37,757 nucleotides of DNA. Origin: JBMYYR01 sp049609625 (GTDB lineage Bacteria; Bacteroidota; Bacteroidia; Flavobacteriales; CAJXXR01). This document shows, in pieces, positions 8,531-17,041 of the stretch (position 1 is its first letter; each line of letters opens with the position of its first letter). Made by a program: the position numbers and the translations under genes. Below the pieces are notes generated by a model, which saw nothing but the letters and a program-made list of their open reading frames with translations, had not been told where the DNA came from and did not search any database. The stretch covers positions 1-37,757 of the forward strand of contig JBMYYR010000015.1 of assembly GCA_049609625.1 (NCBI GenBank). Reading direction: 5' to 3'.

Positions 8531-10555
8531 ATGATAAGAACATTAGCCCTGGTAGTCTTGTTGCTAGCCAACATTAACCAAAGCCTTGCCCAAAAAACAC
8601 CGATGAATGAAGAACGTCTGTGGTCGTTAGATCGCATAGGTGTTGAATGGGTAAACGAATCTGAAAATGAAGCTATAGTAGGAATTTCAACCTATTTGGT
8701 AAAAGGAAATACAGGTGTAAGAAACCTCCATTCGATGAACTTAGAAACAGGAAGACTGGAGCAGCTTACCGACTTTAAAGGTTCGGTTTCTCAGGTAAGC
8801 CCAGTGCCTCATTCCAATAAGATAGGCTATATGCTGAAAGGTCAATGGTATGAATTTGACCCTAAAACCAAAAAGCAAGTTACACTAATGAATAGCTCGA
8901 AAGCTGTATCGATGTTTAAATATTCGCCAAATGGCCGTTATGCATTTTATACAGAAGAAGTTAAGTTGGATCAAAACACCAAAAATATTCATCCTGATTT
9001 ACTGAAGTCTAACGCGAAGATTATCAATGAGTTGAACTACCGCCATTGGTCGGAGTGGAATGATGAAAGCTACAGCCATTTGATGATAGAAAGCTATAGC
9101 AAAAGCCGGCTTTATGGCGAAAAAATAGATGTGATGAAAGACCAAAGATTTGACGTGCCGACCAAGCCATTTGGCGGAGCTGAAGACGCGATTTGGTCTC
9201 CCGACAGCAAAAAAATCATCTATGTCTGCAAAAAACTTACAGGAAAAAATTACGCCAAAAGCACCAATACCGATTTGTATGAATATAATTTGTCAAGTCG
9301 GAAAACAACTAACCTAACTAAAGAAAATTTAGGCTACGATACCAATCCAGCTTTTTCTGCCAAAGGCGATAAAATGGCCTGGTTGCGTATGGAAACTCCA
9401 GGTTTTGAGTCCGACAAAAACAATATTTTTGTAATGGATTATCGCTCTAAAAAACGTGTTAACTTGACTAGTGATTTTTCTGAAACCGTTCGAGAGTTTA
9501 TATGGTCGAAAACAGAAGATATTATCTATTTTGTAGCACCATTCAAGGGTGCTAATCAAATTTTTGAGCTTGATTTTAGAGCAGGGTATAAGCGGACAAC
9601 AATCAAACAATTGACTTCAGCCGACCGAAATTACAGTTTAATTAAAGACTTAGGAGATCGTTTGCTGATTGGCATACAAGACATGAATCATGCAAAAGAA
9701 ATTTTTACGTTAGCGGACAGAAAAATCAAACGAGTTTCCCGTGTCAATGATGCTGTTTATAAAAAAACATCAATGAGCAAGGTCGAAAAACGTTGGATAA
9801 AAACAACAGACGGCAAAGACATGCTAACCTGGGTAATTTATCCTCCAAATTTTAATCCAAGCAAAACATATCCTACACTTTTATACTGTCAGGGTGGGCC
9901 GCAATCTATGGTTTCTCCATTTTATTCGTTCCGATGGAATTTCCAACTCATGGCAGCCAAAGGCTATATTGTTGTTGCCCCAAACCGACGTGGTTTACCA
10001 GGTTTTGGAGAGGAATGGAATGCCGAAATCAGCAAAGACTGGGGCGGACAAGCCATTCAAGATTATTTATCAGCAATCGATGCTGTGAGCAAAGAGCCGT
10101 ATGTTGACAAAACACGATTGGGTGCCGTAGGTGCTTCTTACGGCGGCTATTCGGTTTATATGTTGGCTGGAGTCCACAAAAAACGATTCTCAACCTTGAT
10201 TTCACATTGTGGTTTATTCAACCTTGAATCGTGGTATGGCACTACCGAAGAGCTCTTTTTTGCCAATTGGGATCTTGGTGGTCCCTATTGGGAATCAGAA
10301 AATGCGGAAGGTTATAAAGCTTTTTCTCCACATCGTTATGTTCAGAACTGGGATACACCTTTGATGGTTATTCACGGCGGACAAGATTTTAGAGTTCCCG
10401 AAAATCAAGGTATGGAAGCTTTTCAGGCCGCCAAACTCAAAGGTTTAAACTCTAGATTTTTATACTTTCCAGAAGAAAATCATTGGGTTTTGAGTCCACA
10501 AAACGGAATTTTGTGGCACCGAGAGTTTTTTAAATGGTTGGATGAAACTTTGTAG
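8531..10555 (+). CDS. S9-family prolyl oligopeptidase-type peptidase (exported)
   Basis: This serine peptidase of clan SC, family S9 (dipeptidyl peptidase IV / acylaminoacyl peptidase type) has 674 residues. The ATG at 8531 is chosen because an upstream GTG in frame lies in the terminator hairpin, and because 8531 begins a good signal peptide (MIRTLALVVLLLANINQSLAQ). Residues 40-400 form a WD-like beta-propeller (repeats such as WSPDSKKIIYV). Residues 410-674 are the alpha/beta hydrolase with the catalytic triad Ser536 (GASYGGY), Asp619 (HGGQDFRVP) and His651 (ENHWV). It probably degrades peptides in the periplasm. The next gene starts 17 bases downstream, so read-through is possible. The exact specificity is not determinable. 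Confidence 0.92.
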   Translation: MIRTLALVVLLLANINQSLAQKTPMNEERLWSLDRIGVEWVNESENEAIVGISTYLVKGNTGVRNLHSMNLETGRLEQLTDFKGSVSQVSPVPHSNKIGYMLKGQWYEFDPKTKKQVTLMNSSKAVSMFKYSPNGRYAFYTEEVKLDQNTKNIHPDLLKSNAKIINELNYRHWSEWNDESYSHLMIESYSKSRLYGEKIDVMKDQRFDVPTKPFGGAEDAIWSPDSKKIIYVCKKLTGKNYAKSTNTDLYEYNLSSRKTTNLTKENLGYDTNPAFSAKGDKMAWLRMETPGFESDKNNIFVMDYRSKKRVNLTSDFSETVREFIWSKTEDIIYFVAPFKGANQIFELDFRAGYKRTTIKQLTSADRNYSLIKDLGDRLLIGIQDMNHAKEIFTLADRKIKRVSRVNDAVYKKTSMSKVEKRWIKTTDGKDMLTWVIYPPNFNPSKTYPTLLYCQGGPQSMVSPFYSFRWNFQLMAAKGYIVVAPNRRGLPGFGEEWNAEISKDWGGQAIQDYLSAIDAVSKEPYVDKTRLGAVGASYGGYSVYMLAGVHKKRFSTLISHCGLFNLESWYGTTEELFFANWDLGGPYWESENAEGYKAFSPHRYVQNWDTPLMVIHGGQDFRVPENQGMEAFQAAKLKGLNSRFLYFPEENHWVLSPQNGILWHREFFKWLDETL

Positions 10556-10572
10556 GTTTTTTTGAGATAAAT

Positions 10573-11646
10573 ATGGAAATCGAATCTTTAAACACAACGT
10601 TTTATGCTCAGATTGTAGACTTATTACAAGCTGCAAGAAACAAAGTAGTGAAAACCGTGAACCAAACCATGGTTTTGACTTATTTTGAAATTGGCAGAAT
10701 GTTGGTAGAAGAAGAGCAAGGCGGCAAAGAAAGAGCCGAATATGGTAAAGAGGTAGTTAATCGGTTGTCAATAGTACTGACAAAAGAGTTTGGAAAGGGT
10801 TTTTCGGTTAGGAATATAGAGCAAATGAGGCAATTTTATATTGCGTATTCAAAACCGCAGACACTGTCTGCGGAATTAGAAAAAGAAAAACCGCAGACAC
10901 TGTCTGCGCTATCTGAAAAACAAAAACGACAGACATCGTCTGGCGAATTCAGTTTAAGTTGGTCGCATTATTTGAAGTTGATGCGCATAGATAATGAAGG
11001 CGAGCGTAAATTTTATGAGATAGAATCTCTAAAAAACAATTGGAGTGTTAGAGAACTAAATCGTCAGTACGACTCAGCATTGTATACAAGACTTGTATTG
11101 AGTAGAGATAAAGATAAGGTCAAAGCGCTTTCAGAAAAAGGACTTATTCTTGAAAAAGCTAAAGACGTTGTAAAAGACCCTTATATTTTAGAGTTTTTAG
11201 GACTTCCTGAACACTCGAAATATTCAGAAAATGAATTAGAACAAGAGCTAATAGATAAACTTGAATACTTTTTGTTAGAACTTGGAAATGGGTTCACTTT
11301 TGTGGCAAGACAAAAAAGAATTTCTCTCGACGATACTCATTTTAGGATTGACTTGGTTTTCTACAACCGAATTTTGAAATGCTTTGTGTTGATAGACTTA
11401 AAAATAGGAGAGTTAAAACATCAAGATCTTGGACAAATGCAGATGTATGTGAACTATTACGACCGCGAAGTAAAATTGGAAGATGAAAATAAAACAATCG
11501 GAATTGTACTTTGTCAAAACAAAAGAGAGTCTGTTGTGAAATATACATTGCCAGAAAACAACGAACAGATTTTTGCGAGTAAATATCAAACTGTTTTACC
11601 GAGTAAAGAAGAATTAAAATTAATAATTACAGAACCAAACTCATGA
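10573..11646 (+). CDS. DUF1016 (YhcG-type) PD-(D/E)XK nuclease
   Basis: This 357-residue protein is of the DUF1016/YhcG family, predicted to be a PD-(D/E)XK nuclease often linked to DNA processing or defence. The N-terminal helical domain (1-90) has the GRMLVEEE.G..RAEYG signature. The C-terminal nuclease core has Asp260 (FRIDLVFYN), Asp275-Leu-Lys277 (LIDLKIGE) and a following helix with QMQMYVNYYD. Between them, residues 95-130 are three 12-residue repeats (PQTLSAELEKEK, PQTLSALSEKQK and a degenerate RQTSSGEFSLSW), encoded by 36-bp DNA repeats that each carry a palindrome. The stop overlaps the next start (ATGA), so the gene is translationally coupled to an outer-membrane barrel protein, an odd partner. 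It was probably acquired. The biological role is unknown. Confidence 0.85.
   Translation: MEIESLNTTFYAQIVDLLQAARNKVVKTVNQTMVLTYFEIGRMLVEEEQGGKERAEYGKEVVNRLSIVLTKEFGKGFSVRNIEQMRQFYIAYSKPQTLSAELEKEKPQTLSALSEKQKRQTSSGEFSLSWSHYLKLMRIDNEGERKFYEIESLKNNWSVRELNRQYDSALYTRLVLSRDKDKVKALSEKGLILEKAKDVVKDPYILEFLGLPEHSKYSENELEQELIDKLEYFLLELGNGFTFVARQKRISLDDTHFRIDLVFYNRILKCFVLIDLKIGELKHQDLGQMQMYVNYYDREVKLEDENKTIGIVLCQNKRESVVKYTLPENNEQIFASKYQTVLPSKEELKLIITEPNS
10855..10962 (+). repeat. Three 36-bp in-gene repeats with a palindromic core
   Basis: The copies start at 10855, 10891 and 10927, exactly 36 bases apart, so the frame is kept. Copy 1 has a perfect 9-bp inverted repeat around one base (CCGCAGACA-C-TGTCTGCGG, 10855-10873). 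Copy 2 keeps 8-bp arms. Copy 3 has decayed to 5-bp arms (CAGAC/GTCTG). They encode residues 95-130 of the DUF1016 protein. Confidence 0.9.
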
Positions 11647-14399
11647 AAATTTTCAAAACGATAGCTGTCTTTTCAATGCTGTTTTATTTTGGTTTTGATG
11701 CCTTTGCACAACAGCGGCAAATCAAAATTGAAGGTGAAGTCTATGCCGAAGTAGATCAAAAACCATTAGAATCGGCGACAGTTTACATCGAAAACCCAAA
11801 AGATAGCACTTTGATTAGCTATTCTATAACCGATGAAAACGGGCAATTTAGTTTGCAAGAATACAGTAGTTTGAAACAAGTTCGGCTAAAGGTTTCTTTT
11901 GTTGGTTTCAATAGTATTAGTAAACTTATTGAAGTTAAGGATGCTGAAATTCAGTTAGATAGATTTTTTATTTCTGAAAATTCGAGTGTACTTTCAGCTG
12001 TCGAGCTCACCAGTGAGCGCGCGCCTGTTCAAATCAGAAAAGATACCATTGAGTTTAATGCCAATGCCTTCAAAACGAAAAAAGATGCGACGGTTGAAGA
12101 TTTACTTAAAAAACTTCCGGGCGTTGAAATTGATAAAGATGGCGTTATTACGGTGAATGGAACGGAAGTCAAAAAAATAATGGTGAATGGAAAAACGTTT
12201 TTTGGTGATGATCCTACCATTGCAACCAAAAACCTGACAAAAGACATGATTGAAAGTGTTCAGATTTCCGATTCCAAAACCAAAGACCAAGCGTTTACGG
12301 GAGACAAAGGGAATCCGGATGAAAAAATGATTAATCTGACCATCAAAAAAGAAAAAAACAAAGGTGATTTTGGTCGGATAGCAGCTGGTTTAGGAACTGA
12401 CAAACGTTATGAAGCTGCCGGATTATACAATCATTTTGACAACGACCAGCGAATTAGTGTTTTGGCAGGACAAAACAACATCAATTCGCCAGGTTTTAGT
12501 TTTGGCGAACTCTATAAAATGTATGGTGGTGGATTTTTAAATCGTACAGGTCCTTCATCCTCAAGTAATAGCGGAATTACGGTGTCGAGAAGTTTAGGTT
12601 TGAATTTTGTCGATAAAATTGGTGAAAAGACAGACTTTACTTTGTCCTATTTCCATTCCGGACTCGATAAGGAAGACAGTAGCCGTTCGGAAACGCAATC
12701 TAGTTTGCGTGATGAAGTCTACGAAAGTGCAGCACGAAGTCGGTCGACAAACCTCAATAATAGTCATAATTTAAAATTGGAATTTGAAATCCAGCCAGAC
12801 ACCACTTGGTTGCTAAACATTCAGCCTCGTTTTAATGTGATGCACCGTGAATCTACATGGGATCAAAACTCTAAAACACTTACCGAAGCGGAAGAATTTA
12901 GCAATGCATCAGACTATAATACTGAAACGGAAACAGACGGTTATGGAATTGAAAATCAATTTACTGCAACCAAAAAATATAATGCAAAAGGCGATTTCTT
13001 AAAATTCTATTATCAAACCAAATTGGATAATTTTGAGAAAGAAAGTTTGCAGAAATCGTTTCTTTCTACCGATGCCTCAATGGACAGCATCAACCAACGC
13101 TTAACGACCGACGGACAAGAGGTTTCGCATCGCCCAAAACTGCAATGGCGCCAAGCTTTGAAGCCAAAAAACATGTTTTTTGAACTGTCGTATGCCTTAA
13201 ATTACTTTAAAGAAACCAATAAAAAGTCGACTTATGGTTTTGACGAATCTGATGGGGATTACACTGATTTTAGATCAGAATATAGCTCCGATTTTGATTT
13301 TACATCGATTTCTCATCAGCCCATGGCGGGACTAATTATCAGAAAAGAATCGAAATCTGAATTGAAAATTGAAGCTGGTCTTAACAGTCGATTAATGAAA
13401 AACAAAGAGCATTTAGTTAGCGGTGCGTCATTCTCTAAATCTTATCTAACGCCAAGTACTTCAGTAAATTACTGGAAGCGTAAAGGACGAAAAGGAACAA
13501 AGTATTTTGGTGTTCAATACTATAGTGAAGCGCCAGAACTATTCTATTTGCAAAGCTATACCGACGTTTCGAATCCGTCGAGAATTACAGTTGGAAATCC
13601 AGACTTAAAACCAAGTCATGAGCTCTATTCCTATGCTGGTTTTCATTTCAAAACAACAGAAAAAGGCCTGAGTGGAGGTCTTTTTAGTTCTTTTCAATAT
13701 ACCACCGACGCTATTGTGAGCGAAAATGTATTTGATGATGATTTTATTCAAAATCAGAGTTTTACTAACGAAGATGGACTTTATCATCTATCGATGTCCT
13801 TAAGAATGAATAAAAAAGTACGTTTAGATTCTATTTCGACACTTAAATTTAAAACTCGATTAGTGAGTAATATTGATAATGATTTGGGTTATTTTGATGG
13901 CGAATTAGTAGAAAATCATAAACAAACCTATACCCCAACAGTTCGTGTAGAATTAGATTACAAAGATCAATTTAATATAGAGCCTTCTTATAGTGTAAGG
14001 TATTCAGAATCAAACTATAAGAATGAGGATTTTAAGAATCAAAAAACACTTATTCATAAACTTGGATTAGCCTTTTCGTGGAACCTCTCTGAACGTTTGG
14101 AGTGGGAAAATAGACTGAGCTACGTTTATAACCCGACAATAGCAAGTTCGTTCCAAAACGATGCGTATATCTGGAATTCGACTCTGAATTATTCTATGTT
14201 TAAAGACAAGGCCATATTGTCTGTCAAAGCCTACGATTTGCTAAATCAAAACACCAATGCCACTCAAAGCATCGGCGATAACTTCGTTAGAAACAGCCGA
14301 AGTTTAGTCCTCAAACGCTATATTATGCTGTCTTTTAGCTGGAAGTTTAATACCCTTGGCGCAAAAGGGAAGACAGGAAAGTTTCGTCATCATTTTTAG
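11643..14399 (+). CDS. Outer-membrane beta-barrel (TonB-dependent receptor-like) protein
   Basis: This 918-residue outer-membrane protein has a signal peptide (about 1-22, FDAFAQ), a carboxypeptidase-regulatory-like beta-sandwich (about 27-110, with LESATVYIENPKDS and DENGQFSL), a plug-like domain (about 115-225, with ATVEDLLKKLPGVEIDKDG and VNGKTFFGDDP), and then a long beta-barrel to the C-terminus. This is the OMP_b-brl/TonB-receptor-like architecture common in Bacteroidota. No SusD homologue or TonB partner lies nearby, so a nutrient uptake role is not shown. The start overlaps the DUF1016 stop by four bases. A 226-base gap follows, with only the candidate -7 box at 14515. Confidence 0.88.
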   Translation: MKIFKTIAVFSMLFYFGFDAFAQQRQIKIEGEVYAEVDQKPLESATVYIENPKDSTLISYSITDENGQFSLQEYSSLKQVRLKVSFVGFNSISKLIEVKDAEIQLDRFFISENSSVLSAVELTSERAPVQIRKDTIEFNANAFKTKKDATVEDLLKKLPGVEIDKDGVITVNGTEVKKIMVNGKTFFGDDPTIATKNLTKDMIESVQISDSKTKDQAFTGDKGNPDEKMINLTIKKEKNKGDFGRIAAGLGTDKRYEAAGLYNHFDNDQRISVLAGQNNINSPGFSFGELYKMYGGGFLNRTGPSSSSNSGITVSRSLGLNFVDKIGEKTDFTLSYFHSGLDKEDSSRSETQSSLRDEVYESAARSRSTNLNNSHNLKLEFEIQPDTTWLLNIQPRFNVMHRESTWDQNSKTLTEAEEFSNASDYNTETETDGYGIENQFTATKKYNAKGDFLKFYYQTKLDNFEKESLQKSFLSTDASMDSINQRLTTDGQEVSHRPKLQWRQALKPKNMFFELSYALNYFKETNKKSTYGFDESDGDYTDFRSEYSSDFDFTSISHQPMAGLIIRKESKSELKIEAGLNSRLMKNKEHLVSGASFSKSYLTPSTSVNYWKRKGRKGTKYFGVQYYSEAPELFYLQSYTDVSNPSRITVGNPDLKPSHELYSYAGFHFKTTEKGLSGGLFSSFQYTTDAIVSENVFDDDFIQNQSFTNEDGLYHLSMSLRMNKKVRLDSISTLKFKTRLVSNIDNDLGYFDGELVENHKQTYTPTVRVELDYKDQFNIEPSYSVRYSESNYKNEDFKNQKTLIHKLGLAFSWNLSERLEWENRLSYVYNPTIASSFQNDAYIWNSTLNYSMFKDKAILSVKAYDLLNQNTNATQSIGDNFVRNSRSLVLKRYIMLSFSWKFNTLGAKGKTGKFRHHF

Positions 14400-14514
14400 G
14401 TAAGAGCTCGTGTTGTAAGTCAAGGTTTTTTTCAAATGATATTTTTGGATATTGACTCTCGACTATCAACAGCTCTTCGCAAAAACGGAACACTAGGTTT
14501 TGGTAAAATTTTAA

Positions 14515-14522
14515 TACCTTTG
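14515..14522 (+). promoter_or_regulatory. Candidate -7 box before the PcrB-like gene
   Basis: TACCTTTG is a perfect TANNTTTG match about 100 bases before the start codon at 14626. The nearest TTG (ending 14502) is only 12 bases upstream, which is too close for a -33 element, so the call rests on the -7 box alone. Confidence 0.3.
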
Positions 14523-14625
14523 ACCTGTAGGTTTTGATCATATTAGTTGTATTTTTTTTCAAGATTTTGAACAACAATTTTTTGAAAAAACAACCAGAAA
14601 CTACCACAAAAACAATGTCTTATCA

Positions 14626-15366
14626 ATGATTCAATTCAAAAAACATAAAAAAGCCATAGCCGTACTGATAGACCCAGGAAAACTGAGTTTAGAAGCCCTG
14701 CGGCCTTTGGTAGAATTGGCAATCAAACAGCAGGTAGATTATTTTTTTATTGGAGGAAGTTTGATGACCAACAACAGTTTGGAAGATTTGCTTTTGATGA
14801 TAAAATCAGCTTGCGACATACCTTGTGTTTTATATCCGGGAAGTACGTATCAGATTAGTAGTCAGGCAGATGCTTGTTTGTTTATGAGCTTGGTTTCGGG
14901 CAGAAATCCTGAATATTTAATTGGTCAACAAGTTGTGAGCGCACCACTTTTGGCTGCTGCAAAACTCCAAACTATTTCAACGGCTTACATGCTTATTGCC
15001 GATGACATACAAAGTTCGGTAGCTTATATGAGTCAAACGCTGCCTATTCCCTCCCAAAAAACAGATTTAGCTTTGGCGACCGCTTTGGCAGCTGATATGT
15101 TGGGTTTTTCGTGTTTGTTTATTGATGCAGGATCTGGCGCCAAACACGCCGTACCGACAGAAGCCATTCAGCAGATTTCGAAACACATCAACAAACCTCT
15201 TTTGGTTGGCGGAGGTATCGATAGCAAAGTAAAGGCAGAAGCGAGCTATTTGGCTGGTGCCGATGTTGTTGTGGTTGGGAATGCGTTGGAGAAAAACATC
15301 GATTTCTTAAAAGAATTAGTGGAATTGAGAAATTCGTTTTTGGATAAACAACTTCATCAAAATTAA
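14626..15366 (+). CDS. Heptaprenylglyceryl / geranylgeranylglyceryl phosphate synthase (PcrB family)
   Basis: This (beta/alpha)8 prenyltransferase of 246 residues joins sn-glycerol-1-phosphate to a polyprenyl diphosphate, making an ether-lipid precursor. Family hallmarks are visible: LIDPGKLS (about residues 16-23), FIGGSLMT, VLYPGSTYQIS, an ADACLFMSLVSGRNPEYLIG segment, DAGSGAKHAVP, and the phosphate-binding VGGGIDSK and GADVVVVGNALE loops. Homologues are widespread in Flavobacteriaceae and make GGGP- or HepGP-like products; the chain length cannot be read from sequence. The ATG at 14626 is chosen because an ATG 12 bases upstream runs straight into a stop codon. An FMN reductase follows after 8 bases, probably in the same operon. 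Confidence 0.88.
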   Translation: MIQFKKHKKAIAVLIDPGKLSLEALRPLVELAIKQQVDYFFIGGSLMTNNSLEDLLLMIKSACDIPCVLYPGSTYQISSQADACLFMSLVSGRNPEYLIGQQVVSAPLLAAAKLQTISTAYMLIADDIQSSVAYMSQTLPIPSQKTDLALATALAADMLGFSCLFIDAGSGAKHAVPTEAIQQISKHINKPLLVGGGIDSKVKAEASYLAGADVVVVGNALEKNIDFLKELVELRNSFLDKQLHQN

Positions 15367-15374
15367 ATAAAAAC

Positions 15375-15899
15375 ATGAAAATAGCAGCCTTTGGAGCTAG
15401 CACAAGCAGCACTTCTATCAACAAACAATTAGCAACGTATACATCAAGCTTATTGACTAAAACAGAGGTTGATGTTTTGGATATGAGGTCTTACTCAGCG
15501 CCTCTTTATAGTGAAGATGAAGAAAAAATAGGATTCCCTGAATCGATGAAAACGTTATCTGCGGAACTTAAAACTTATGATGGATTTATTCTTTCTTTGG
15601 CTGAACACAATGGATCTTTTGCTGCGGCGTTCAAAAACACGATGGATTGGCTGTCGAGAATAGATCGAAATATTTTTAATGACAAACCAATGCTTTTGAT
15701 GTCCACATCGCCAGGAGCTAGAGGAGGTCAAACGGTTTTAGAATTTGCCACTTCTGCCTTTCCAAGAATGGGTGCAAAAGTAATGTCAAGCTATGCTTTT
15801 TCTAGTTTTTATGATAATTTTAAGGATGGAAAAGTTGTGAATGCTGACTTGAATAAAGAGATTGAAAATTTGGTCGTTCAATTTGAAAACGCACTTTAA
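15375..15899 (+). CDS. NAD(P)H-dependent FMN reductase / quinone reductase-like flavoprotein
   Basis: This 174-residue flavodoxin-fold protein is of the NADPH-dependent FMN reductase family. It reduces FMN or small electron acceptors such as quinones or azo compounds in the cytosol. The N-terminal phosphate-binding loop GASTSSTSINKQL (about 7-19), the flavin-binding EHNGSFAAAFKNTMDWLSR (about 88-106) and the STSPGARGG loop (about 121-129) fit the family. The length is normal. It starts 8 bases after the PcrB-like stop, so it is probably co-transcribed with it, although no metabolic link is evident. The physiological substrate is unknown. Confidence 0.85.
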   Translation: MKIAAFGASTSSTSINKQLATYTSSLLTKTEVDVLDMRSYSAPLYSEDEEKIGFPESMKTLSAELKTYDGFILSLAEHNGSFAAAFKNTMDWLSRIDRNIFNDKPMLLMSTSPGARGGQTVLEFATSAFPRMGAKVMSSYAFSSFYDNFKDGKVVNADLNKEIENLVVQFENAL

Positions 15900-15982
15900 T
15901 AGCTGCCGATTGATTTAAAAATAGACTGAACCAAAACCCAATTCATTTTTTTTCAATACATTAGTTTTTCGATTTAAAATTT

Positions 15983-16288
15983 ATGAAGTTACCAAAACGT
16001 CGTTATGGACAATCTCAGACGATTTCTACTGTTTTTCAGCAATTGCGTAAGCAATTTGACTGGGAAAGTAGAAGTTTGGAAACTCGGGTGGAGCAGGTTT
16101 GGGAGGCTGTTGCGGACGCTGAATTGGTCCAAAACACCGACAGAGTGTTTGTAAAACAACACATACTTTATGTTGTCCTTTCGCATTCGGCTTTGCGCTA
16201 TAGAACACAGATTTTGGTGCCGATTCTGCTCCAAAAAATTCAAAACAAACTCGGCTCAAACCACGTTAAAGACCTTCGATTGATTTGA
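15983..16288 (+). CDS. DUF721 protein (DciA-like)
   Basis: This small cytosolic protein of 101 residues is in the DUF721 family, whose characterised member DciA helps load the replicative helicase DnaB in bacteria without DnaC or DnaI. It shows the short N-terminal basic stretch (KLPKRRYGQ), the LETRVEQVWEAVAD helix (about 32-46), the strand HILYVVLSHSALRYR (about 60-74) and the C-terminal NHVKDLRLI. It stops inside a TTGA overlap with the next gene, indicating translational coupling. Role in replication is inferred from the family only. Confidence 0.75.
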   Translation: MKLPKRRYGQSQTISTVFQQLRKQFDWESRSLETRVEQVWEAVADAELVQNTDRVFVKQHILYVVLSHSALRYRTQILVPILLQKIQNKLGSNHVKDLRLI

Positions 16289-17007
16289 AACACATATTCT
16301 TTTTCATTTTTCTGTTCCACGTGAACATTTTGCTTTCTCAATCTTCTGAAAATCATAAACATCAGAAGTCTTTTAAGGTTTTTGTGCCTCATTTTAATCA
16401 GCTTGAAATCTATGGCGAATGCGCCGTTATTCTAAAACAAGATTCGGTTTGTAAACTGGAAATTATTACGGACAAAAAGAGCTTTAAAGCCATAGATATA
16501 GACCATCCTTTGGACAAGTTGGTGATAAAAGATGGCTCGTCGCCAAAGAGCAAACAAAGTCAATTTATTATTCATTATAGGCACCTCAATCAATTGACTT
16601 TGCATGGCGCAGTCAGTCTAAAAGAGTATTTACTTTGTGGGTTTGATAGTTTAGAAGTCGAGCTCAATGGGCGTTCGGAACTTAAGCTCGAGCTGTCGGC
16701 AAAACAATTGAAGGTTAAGCAAAATGGACAGTCTCATTTTAGACTTTCGGGCGAATGTAAGACCAGTCGGTTTGAGCTTAGTCAGTATGCCGTGTTGTTT
16801 TCTCAAGATCTTCATTCTCAATACATTAATATGTATTTGACTCAGTATGCCAAAGCCAAAATCAGGGCCGAATATACCCTAAGAGCCAGCTTAGATACGC
16901 ATACCCGTTTAGACGTTTTCGGAAAAACCAAAGACCCTTTTGTTCGCCAAGCCGAAGGCAGCCAATTGATTTATCATAGCGACGAACTCGGCAAAAACCA
17001 AGACTAA
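16285..17007 (+). CDS. GIN-domain (DUF2807) exported protein
   Basis: This 240-residue exported protein has a signal peptide (MKHIFFFIFLFHVNILLSQ) and a head-GIN/DUF2807 beta-helix domain. Short repeating strands dominate: FNQLEIYGECAVILKQ, LTLHGAVSLKEY, FDSLEVELNGRSELKLEL and LKVKQNGQSHFRLSG. The family is described as putative auto-transporter adhesin-like and is very common in Bacteroidota. The start is TTG at 16285, overlapping the DUF721 stop by four bases. No in-frame ATG lies nearby, and a GTG 12 codons in would destroy the signal peptide. It is followed by tex after 34 bases. No function is established. Confidence 0.75.
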   Translation: MKHIFFFIFLFHVNILLSQSSENHKHQKSFKVFVPHFNQLEIYGECAVILKQDSVCKLEIITDKKSFKAIDIDHPLDKLVIKDGSSPKSKQSQFIIHYRHLNQLTLHGAVSLKEYLLCGFDSLEVELNGRSELKLELSAKQLKVKQNGQSHFRLSGECKTSRFELSQYAVLFSQDLHSQYINMYLTQYAKAKIRAEYTLRASLDTHTRLDVFGKTKDPFVRQAEGSQLIYHSDELGKNQD

Positions 17008-17041
17008 TCTTCAGCTCAACTGTTTTGAATCCTCCGCAATT

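Noticed and set aside
10855..10962. CRISPR-like array
   Set aside because: There are only three units with no distinct spacers; the 36-bp unit is contiguous, in frame and coding.
11643..14399. A complete SusC/SusD nutrient uptake locus
   Set aside because: No SusD-like lipoprotein or glycan enzyme lies next to it, and the protein looks like the OMP_b-brl type rather than a clear SusC.
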